From an uncultured Holdemanella sp. (GTDB taxonomy: Bacteria; Bacillota_I; Bacilli_A; Erysipelotrichales; Erysipelotrichaceae), in NCBI RefSeq assembly GCF_934754935.1, contig NZ_CAKVJB010000022.1, forward strand, positions 1-42,232: 42,232 nucleotides of DNA. The letters run 5' to 3'. The notes beneath the pieces are model-generated. The model did no database searches. It was not told the DNA's origin and saw only the letters and a program-made list of their open reading frames with translations. The position numbers and the translations under genes were made by a program. Below, piece by piece: positions 1-5,148 of this stretch. Each line of letters begins with the position of its first letter. Within the stretch, counting starts at the first letter, position 1.

Positions 1-272
1 TCTTTCATTAAAAGTCTGGCCGATACACCCTTCATAGCTTTTATAATATTTGGAATGTAATGCTGCGGCGTACAATTGATCAACATATGGATATGATCTT
101 CCTCCATATTCATTTCTAGAATTTGAAAACCATTATCCTTTGAAATCTGAATCAGCAACTCTTTTAATCTTGTTGCGACCTGTCCATTCAAGACATCACG
201 ACGATACTTTACGCACCATACAATATGATACTGTATAGAATAGACATAGCCTCTACCTTTAACAACTTCCAT
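1..272 (-). CDS. tnpA: IS200/IS605-family transposase TnpA (Y1 HUH), partial
   Basis: The gene is read leftward from an ATG at 272 and runs off the window, so only about 90 N-terminal residues are present. The start MEVVKGRGYVYSIQYHIVWC and the motif CVKYRRDVL are typical of TnpA, the single-strand transposase of IS200/IS605 elements. The metal-binding HUH motif is seen as DHIHMLI near residue 65. The catalytic tyrosine would lie beyond the window edge, so activity cannot be judged. The element sits just downstream of a RhuM-family gene that stops abruptly, so it may have inserted into that gene. The family is clear; completeness is unknown. Confidence 0.85.
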   Translation of the reverse strand, partial: MEVVKGRGYVYSIQYHIVWCVKYRRDVLNGQVATRLKELLIQISKDNGFQILEMNMEEDHIHMLINCTPQHYIPNIIKAMKGVSARLLMK

Positions 273-400
273 ATGTTTTTTCCTCATCAATATTATAACA
301 TATGTATATGATTAAAGCACTATATTTATCATTTATTTTTAAATTATTTATTTAACATCTGCACATCTAATTCATCTCATGACTAAAGTCACAAGTGTTC
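273..400. mobile_element. Probable left end of the IS200/IS605 element
   Basis: This 128-bp AT-rich stretch lies upstream of tnpA and ends where the RhuM-like frame breaks off. It holds a short palindrome, TGACT-AA-AGTCA at 380-391, of the kind found as subterminal hairpins at the ends of this IS family. The exact end and the target site cannot be fixed without the other end. Confidence 0.45.
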
Positions 401-1140
401 TTAGATTGCATTATAAAGTAGATTAGCCGCCTTTTCTTCAATACTCGAATATATTTCTCGACCAAAAACATTTTGATATACAGCCGCAATAATTCCTTTT
501 AATTTACCCTGTTCTTTTTCAACACCAAATACAGAAGAAAATCCACCATACCCCATTGAATCAATTAGAATTCTGCACTCTTCATAAGTCAATTGATATA
601 TTGAATCTTTACCTTCTGGCTTTAAAACACATCCATGATCATAATCATCCAGTAATGATAATGCATTTGAATAAGCCTCAATCACATTCAACACTTCTTT
701 TTCTTCAATACCCAAAGTAGAAGCAAGCATTCTGGATTGAATCGTGATTGTTTTATTTAAAACCTCAAGTCTCTTTTCATTAACTGCATATCCCTTTATC
801 ATATACTCCTTCAATATAGAAGTTGCCCATTTACGAAAGATAATACCATTTTTGATTTTACACGGTATCCTACGGAAATAATCATATCGAGATTATAGTA
901 TTCAATTGATCTTTGAATTTTTCGACCTCCTTCAGTTTGAACTGTCGCAAATTTTGCGACAGTTGAATCATCTAATTCTTCTTTTAATGCGTTGCTAATA
1001 TGTTTACCAATCGTTTTAACATCTCTATCAAATAATTGTGCAAGTTGATTACGATTTAGCCAAACAGTTTCATTATCTGGTGATGCCGTAACATCTAACT
1101 GTAAATCACCATTCACAAACTTAATTATTTCATTATTCAT
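401..1140 (-). pseudogene. RhuM-family protein, frameshifted and truncated
   Basis: Two frames together make one RhuM-type protein. The upstream part (1140-811) starts MNNEIIKFVNGDLQLDV and carries the conserved block YYNLDMIISVGYRVKSK. The downstream part (814-401) continues with KEYMIKGYAVNEKRLE and leads toward the C-terminal Fic/Doc-like part, ending at EEKAANLLYNAI. Reading the other frame across the junction restores KNGIIFRKWATSILKEYM, so a single A appears to be missing from an A-run near 850. The C-terminus is also cut at 401, before any Fic core (HxFxxGNxR), at the likely IS insertion. RhuM proteins are widespread accessory genes of unknown function. The start is preceded by a GGAG box. 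Family assignment is strong; the gene is probably dead unless the A-run slips. Confidence 0.8.
940..964. repeat. 25-bp perfect palindrome inside the RhuM-like gene
   Basis: AACTGTCGCAAA, one central T, then TTTGCGACAGTT: 12-bp arms with no mismatch. On the minus strand it encodes the segment STVAKFATVQ, at the same position in the protein as the palindromes in the neighbouring relic. Confidence 0.85.
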
Positions 1141-1162
1141 ATATTCTCCAATCTTTTTTTAT

Positions 1163-1460
1163 TTAAATGACCATGCCATGCTTTGTGGTTGTCGCATATT
1201 TTGCGACAACCTTCCATTTGAACTTGTTCCATTTTGGAACAGGTTGCTTAACTCCAACAACACGCATTTTTTGCGTGTTGTTCTCTTTTTCAACTTCTTG
1301 ATCTTTAAATGTGTTATTTATATGCTTACGAATTTTTTTCATCACGATCAAACAATAATGCCATTTGATTTGCAGATAACCACACAGTTTCATTATCCGG
1401 TGGTACCGTAACATCTAACTGTAAATCACCATTCACAAACTTAATTATTTCATTATTCAT
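1163..1460 (-). pseudogene. Second RhuM N-terminal relic with palindromic modules
   Basis: This is a partial second copy of the same gene, 320 bp upstream. The first 60 bp and the ribosome-binding region are nearly identical to the gene at 1140 (ATG at 1460). The protein begins MNNEIIKFVNGDLQLDV, continues to WLSANQMALLFDRDEK, then shifts frame. The other frame resumes with IRKHINNTFKDQEVEKENN and ends at 1163. The second half is unusual: three near-perfect palindromes of about 25 bp encode the segments NNTQKMRVVG, VPKWNKF and VVAKYATT, where functional relatives carry one such segment before YYNLDVII. The rest of the gene is missing, so this is a remnant left by duplication. Confidence 0.7.
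1187..1282. repeat. Three tandem coding palindromes in the RhuM relic
   Basis: The palindromes are centred at about 1199, 1233 and 1269, so their spacing is 34 and 36 bp. The first has 10-bp arms GGTTGTCGCA/TGCGACAACC around five A/T bases. The second (1221-1245) has arms AACnTGTTCCA/TGGAACAnGTT. The third (1256-1282) has 11-bp arms AACAACACGCA/TGCGTGTTGTT around TTTTT. Arm sequences differ, but length and A/T centre are shared. All three lie in the frame that continues the relic. Confidence 0.8.
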
Positions 1461-1559
1461 TTGTACTCCAATCTTTTTATATTTAAGTGATCTTGATAAT
1501 TAATGTCTTCATTAATTAATAAACTCTATATCATTTGCATAACCATTCCTTTATAGAGC

Positions 1560-1668
1560 TATAATACAAATAGAGAAAAGCTACTGGAAAAGCAGTGGCT
1601 GCTCTGAAATATAGTTAATGCTAAAGCACTAATCTATTTCCATTGCTAGTGGTGATTAGTGCTTTTTG
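1560..1668 (+). ncRNA. Candidate antitoxin RNA, copy 1
   Basis: A -10 box TATAAT (1560-1565) predicts a start near 1572. The RNA would contain CTACTGGAAAAGCAGT and end at the hairpin AAGCACTAATC/GATTAGTGCTT (1624-1634 and 1654-1664) followed by TTTTT. It is convergent with, and overlaps the end of, the peptide gene on the other strand. The same layout recurs in the two copies near 22.8 and 23.3 kb. No clear -35 was found. Confidence 0.5.
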
Positions 1669-1759
1669 CATTTTTCTATAATTATCAATGTGATTCTTAG
1701 TATTTCTACTAGTGCCATTAAACACATGGCAACATCAATATATAGATATATATATACAT
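1656..1759 (-). pseudogene. Frame-broken copy of the 33-aa hydrophobic toxin-like peptide
   Basis: This is homologous to the intact genes at 22697 and 23188: AGGAGG, an ATG at 1759, then a reading frame ending EKCKKH and a terminator hairpin. The stretch from ATG to the GAT codon is 23 nt here and 21 nt in the intact copies, because the TATATA run carries an extra TA. The ATG therefore runs into a stop after a few codons. No start codon exists in the frame that encodes the body. The -10 box TATAAT (1859-1864) and the leader are conserved, so the unit may still be transcribed. Confidence 0.6.
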
Positions 1760-1967
1760 AGACATTTTCCTCCTGCAAAATCGGAATCTTAGATAACTCA
1801 AGATATAATCCTTTTTATTCAGAGGGTTCACCGTTACTACATCCAGTAGCCAATTTCAATTATAACGGTCCAATGTGAAAACATTATTAGCTCCAGTAAA
1901 TTTGTTGTTTTTATTTCAAATCAAAAAGAAAAGAGTAGAATGAATCATCTCATTCTACCCCTAAATA

Positions 1968-2609
1968 TCATTTTTCAATCAAATCCTCTATCTTACAACC
2001 AAATACTTTAGAAATACGATACAACTTATCTACACTCGCCTTATTAATATCTTTATTTCTTTGTTCATATAATTGTATTGAACGAAGACTTACACCAGAA
2101 AGATTGGATAATTCTTGTTGCGTATACCCATAAGTAGTTCGAATACGCTTTAAGTTTGTTTCCACATAATACTCTTTCATTTTAGAATCCACAATATCTA
2201 CAAACTTAGAAATATCCGCCTCATGAAGTGTATAATACATTCTTTTTAAATCTTCAAAACTTAAAACATTAAATATCTCTTTAAAACTTCGATCTGAATA
2301 CCACTGGTAATAGGCAATAGCCCAACCAATCCAATACTCACATGAACGACTATAGTTTACTTCAGCTTCAATATCCAACTCTTTTTGCATGGTCTCAAAT
2401 ACAATTTCATGTACAAGCTCAATACCACTTTTACCCGCCACACAGGCAGGCTCTCCATTTTCAATACGCTTACTCATAGAGCTTACGACAAACATATTCA
2501 CAAAATCATCACCTGAAATATGACAAGTATTGATGGCATAATCAAAGGCATCTCCCAACATTGTTTGTGCATTATTTACATATATTTCTTGGTATGCGTG
2601 GATCATCAT
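1968..2609 (-). CDS. HTH (XRE) protein paired with the DUF3990 gene; probable antitoxin/regulator
   Basis: The protein has 213 residues. The C-terminal part (about 150-210) is a Cro/C1 helix-turn-helix: GYTQQELSNLSGVSLRSIQL followed by YEQRNKDINKASVDKLYRIS. The N-terminal 140 residues are mostly helical, with no motif I recognise. The start overlaps the end of the DUF3990 gene by 38 bp and has its own AGAGGGGG box 8 nt before ATGATG. Overlapping pairs of DUF3990 proteins with HTH partners are typical of toxin-antitoxin-like modules. I infer that this protein represses the pair and may neutralise the partner. The inverted repeat at 3291-3308 is the obvious candidate operator. Confidence 0.75.
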   Translation of the reverse strand: MMIHAYQEIYVNNAQTMLGDAFDYAINTCHISGDDFVNMFVVSSMSKRIENGEPACVAGKSGIELVHEIVFETMQKELDIEAEVNYSRSCEYWIGWAIAYYQWYSDRSFKEIFNVLSFEDLKRMYYTLHEADISKFVDIVDSKMKEYYVETNLKRIRTTYGYTQQELSNLSGVSLRSIQLYEQRNKDINKASVDKLYRISKVFGCKIEDLIEK

Positions 2610-3270
2610 TTTTAATGCCCCCTCTTATAATATCTTGAATAAACAGTCCATTCATTTCTTGATCAAGCATTTTCAAATAATATTGATTTGCTTCATCATT
2701 TCTAACTTTACGTAAATCATAATATTGATTCTTATCTGCGGTTTCATATCCTTCAAACTTTAAATTTGAAAACGCAAACTGCGACTTAATGACAATCTGT
2801 TCTCCTAATTTGCCCAATCTCATAGCTTGTGCGAGTTGCTCAACTGAAATTGTATTATTCAAGAAACTTTCTGCATAATCAAAATAAGAATCATCCGCAC
2901 GATAGCCTATAATCAAGTCATATGCGTTCACGTTGATACTAAAATGATCAATCAAATATTGCTTTGCCCTTCTTGCCACAGGCGTTTTAATTGAAAAAAG
3001 ACGATGCTCTACCAATATCGCAATCCAATTTAAAATCGTATAATCCGAACTATTTAAATTCAAAACCTTCAAATACTCTGTATCTAAAGTATACTTATTA
3101 GAATAACCATCATTTAAAGATGAGACTGCCCATTCTTTTGCCAAATCATTACTTTGCGTACAATAAAATCCCAACCCAAAATCATTATTCTTTTTTCCAG
3201 CCCCAAATATTGGATTCTCTATTATTTTTTCAGATCCATGGTACAAAATCATTTTATTATCCATTATCAT
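2572..3270 (-). CDS. DUF3990 protein, ADP-ribosyltransferase-like putative toxin
   Basis: The protein has 232 residues. The N-terminal motifs LYHGS (about residue 9) and DFGLGFYCT (about residue 30) match the H...G-x-GFYxT pattern of DUF3990, a family related in fold to ADP-ribosyltransferases (family knowledge). A later region has YDLIIGYRADDSYFDYAESF and LGEQIVIKSQFAF, also typical of the family. It is the first gene of a two-gene unit with an overlapping HTH partner. The start MIMDNKM allows two ATGs (3270 or 3264); an AAGGAG box precedes both. The role as a toxin is inferred from family and context. Confidence 0.75.
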   Translation of the reverse strand: MIMDNKMILYHGSEKIIENPIFGAGKKNNDFGLGFYCTQSNDLAKEWAVSSLNDGYSNKYTLDTEYLKVLNLNSSDYTILNWIAILVEHRLFSIKTPVARRAKQYLIDHFSINVNAYDLIIGYRADDSYFDYAESFLNNTISVEQLAQAMRLGKLGEQIVIKSQFAFSNLKFEGYETADKNQYYDLRKVRNDEANQYYLKMLDQEMNGLFIQDIIRGGIKNDDPRIPRNICK

Positions 3271-3290
3271 TCATCTCCTTTTAACTAATT

Positions 3291-3308
3291 ATATCACTGT
3301 AGCGATAT
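3291..3308. promoter_or_regulatory. Operator-like inverted repeat at the DUF3990/HTH promoter
   Basis: ATATCAC-TGTA-GCGATAT is an inverted repeat with one mismatch. It overlaps a minus-strand -10 box TATAAT, which has TTTTCG 17 bp upstream. Its place at the promoter of an HTH-containing pair suggests autoregulation. Confidence 0.5.
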
Positions 3309-3339
3309 TACGAAAACAAAATTGGAAAGAAATAATATA

Positions 3340-3424
3340 TTGACACATACTAAAGATTTGTTATGATTTAGTTAATCGTAGTCTTCACACCTCTTAACAA
3401 TGTGGCCCAGAAGGCTCTTTTTTT
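3340..3424 (+). ncRNA. Candidate small RNA of about 50 nt with a strong promoter
   Basis: TTGACA (3340-3345), a 16-bp spacer and TATGAT (3362-3367) form a good promoter. The predicted transcript from about 3374 contains CACA...TGTG and a short hairpin GGCC/GGCT (3404-3416), then seven T residues at 3418-3424. There is no reading frame of note. I do not recognise the RNA family. The promoter is divergent from the DUF3990 promoter. Confidence 0.4.
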
Positions 3425-3496
3425 AGGAAAACATATGAATAATTTATCTCTAATTGTGCAAGCATATTTTATCATCCAGAAATCTCATAGTTTCTC

Positions 3497-3599
3497 TTGT
3501 ATTTTTTTAAAAGAATGGTATATTGCATATGACGAAGGCCGTCATCAGACGGCAAACTAGCGAATCACTATCGTACCCAATCGATAGGGCTCGCTTTTT
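3497..3599 (+). ncRNA. Candidate small structured RNA of about 69 nt
   Basis: Promoter: TTGTAT (3497-3502), 16 bp, TATATT (3519-3524). The transcript from about 3531 forms a 6-bp hairpin GCCGTC-atca-GACGGC (3538-3553). A terminator-like compound hairpin follows, with GCGA...TCGC enclosing CTATCG...CGATAG (3560-3594), then TTTTT. No ORF is present. Compact size, own promoter and intrinsic terminator support a real RNA gene. I do not recognise the family. Confidence 0.55.
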
Positions 3600-3671
3600 A
3601 TTTACAATGATTATGTATTGTATTCTATTATAGTTTGAAATATGAACTTATTTAGAGCAGAAAAAAGGAAT

Positions 3672-3905
3672 ATGACAATCAATAATTTTAAGCCAATGAA
3701 ATGTCCAATATGTCATAAATATTATTTTGTTAATGACACCCAATGACAAGAAGAATGACTATTGCCCTCATTGCGGATGAGAAGATGATGAGTTAATGGA
3801 AAATGAACCAGATAAATAGGCAGGCTGCTCTAATCCACTTTATTTAAATGATTATCGAAAAGATTATCAACAGCGATTACAGAATTCTTCTTTTTTGAGA
3901 AACAA
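3672..3905 (+). pseudogene. Zinc-ribbon small protein, broken by a frameshift and stops
   Basis: The first frame gives MTINNFKPMKCPICHKYYFV and then stops. The next frame continues NDKKNDYCPHCG, a TGA, EDDELMENEPDK, a TAG, and NPLYLNDYRKDYQQRLQ. The two CPxC pairs form a zinc ribbon of a type common in small Firmicute proteins, where W usually follows CPHCG. Here that tryptophan codon has become TGA. A GGAA box precedes the ATG. One frameshift plus two stops make it a relic. Confidence 0.6.
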
Positions 3906-3927
3906 AAAAAAGGTGCAATAAAGCACC
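3904..3927 (-). terminator. Intrinsic terminator
   Basis: On the minus strand: GGTGC-tttatt-GCACC followed by a T-run. It closes the membrane protein/MarR unit just downstream of the stop at 3939. Confidence 0.8.
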
Positions 3928-3938
3928 GATTTTCTAAA

Positions 3939-4601
3939 TTAGAATAATAATTGTAATCCCATCACAATGATCCACATATAAGCACAAGTCTTAGGAATCA
4001 TCAATAAACCAATCTTTGGCTTTGTCTTAGACCACAACGTAACTGGGATGTAGCAACCAAATGAAATAATGATCGCTGCAACCATACGGTTTAAGTGTAA
4101 ATCATACATATTTCCTGAAATGGCATAAAGAAGAATTACACCAATTCCAGTTAGGGCAAATACGGCATTACGAATTACAGACAGTTTCCTGTTTCCTTCT
4201 TCTGAAGTCCAGTTATTCTGTGGTAAGAAACATACTACGATACGAACAATAGCTGAAATCCAAATCATAGCCTCAATCCATGCTGGAGCAGTAAGTGTTG
4301 GGAATGTTAATTTCCAGATATACAATAGAATAATATAGAATACAGTCATTGTGATTGAAGATACCTGCAATCCAATCCCTAGCTGTCTTTTAATTTTATC
4401 ATTTGTTCCATAAATAGCTCTTTTAATACGAGGAACCAAGTGGAATGCATCTCCACCACACAAAGTCAATGTTAATACACCATATAAAATAAATAATGGA
4501 TTTCCTTTTGAATATACAAAGAATAAGATTCCGGCAATTAAGTCAAAAATCAAATAACATGCATCAAAAATTGCTTCCATTAAATCCGGCATTTTTTTCA
4601 T
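3939..4601 (-). CDS. Integral membrane protein of unknown function
   Basis: The protein has 220 residues with about seven predicted hydrophobic segments, a GGDAFHLVPR motif after the second or third segment and a charged loop KRAIYGTNDKIKRQ. I do not recognise a defined family. The gene overlaps the upstream marR-type gene by 38 bp, so the two are co-transcribed and probably translationally coupled. Start codons at 4601 or 4592 are both possible. The context suggests a membrane function controlled by the MarR protein, but the substrate is unknown. Confidence 0.7.
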   Translation of the reverse strand: MKKMPDLMEAIFDACYLIFDLIAGILFFVYSKGNPLFILYGVLTLTLCGGDAFHLVPRIKRAIYGTNDKIKRQLGIGLQVSSITMTVFYIILLYIWKLTFPTLTAPAWIEAMIWISAIVRIVVCFLPQNNWTSEEGNRKLSVIRNAVFALTGIGVILLYAISGNMYDLHLNRMVAAIIISFGCYIPVTLWSKTKPKIGLLMIPKTCAYMWIIVMGLQLLF

Positions 4602-5022
4602 TTGAGATCATCCTTTCTGCATTGTCATACACCTTTTGAAAGATATCCATAAACACTTTGATCTCATTTTCACTAAGACCATCAAACATGTCTTGCGCAA
4701 ACTCCTTTTGCGCCCACTTACCATCTTCAATCACTTCACTGGCCAGTTGAAGCAAATGAATGGTGACACGTTTTTTGTTGTTTTTATCCACTTTTCTTTC
4801 AATCAAACCACGATCTTCTAACACTTTAAGTGAAGTAGAAACATGAGACTTTGCTGATTTACGAATACGAACAATATCCGCAGCCGTATTATATTCAGGA
4901 TTATTGTAAAGAAACATTAAGATGTCATATTCCATCTGTCTTAAATTGTATTTTTCACAAACCCCCGACATTTTCATCTCATAATATCTCGTTATTGTTT
5001 TATGTTCATCCCAAAAGTGCAT
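4564..5022 (-). CDS. MarR-family transcriptional regulator
   Basis: The protein has about 152 residues. A winged helix is visible from LRQMEYDILMFLYNN through TAADIVRIRKSAKSHVSTSL to the wing GLIERKVDKNNKKRVTIHL, which is the MarR pattern. The second ATG (5022) is preferred because AAGGAG lies 7 nt before it; the ATG at 5028 is too close to that box. An inverted repeat at 5039-5052 just upstream is a likely operator. It forms one unit with the overlapping membrane protein gene. MarR proteins often respond to small phenolic ligands or oxidants, but nothing here identifies the ligand. Confidence 0.88.
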   Translation of the reverse strand: MHFWDEHKTITRYYEMKMSGVCEKYNLRQMEYDILMFLYNNPEYNTAADIVRIRKSAKSHVSTSLKVLEDRGLIERKVDKNNKKRVTIHLLQLASEVIEDGKWAQKEFAQDMFDGLSENEIKVFMDIFQKVYDNAERMISNEKNAGFNGSNF

Positions 5023-5038
5023 ATGCATTCTCCTTATT

Positions 5039-5052
5039 GTTCCATTTAGAAC
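5039..5052. promoter_or_regulatory. Candidate MarR operator
   Basis: GTTC-catttA-GAAC is an inverted repeat directly upstream of the marR-type gene, between it and the divergent HD-GYP promoter. It could act on both. Confidence 0.4.
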
Positions 5053-5095
5053 GATTACATTTTATTACTCATGCCTTGGTTTGTCAATAAAATCA

Positions 5096-5124
5096 TTGAC
5101 ACACCTCTAAAAAAAAGGGATACT
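5096..5124 (+). promoter_or_regulatory. Promoter of the HD-GYP/GGDEF gene
   Basis: TTGACA (5096-5101), a 17-bp spacer and GATACT (5119-5124). The promoter lies inside the 5' extension of the reading frame, which rules out the earlier start at 5071 and supports the ATG at 5149. Confidence 0.7.
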
Positions 5125-5148
5125 CTCTTTAGGGAAGAAGGATTTAAA

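Noticed and set aside
3672..3905. UGA read as tryptophan
   Set aside because: TGG is used for Trp in all intact genes, and TGA serves as a normal stop (for example in the helicase and GntR genes). The TGA here is in a gene that also has a frameshift and a TAG.
5071..5148. Upstream start for the HD-GYP protein
   Set aside because: A TTGACA/GATACT promoter lies within this extension, so the ATG at 5071 would be outside the transcript.
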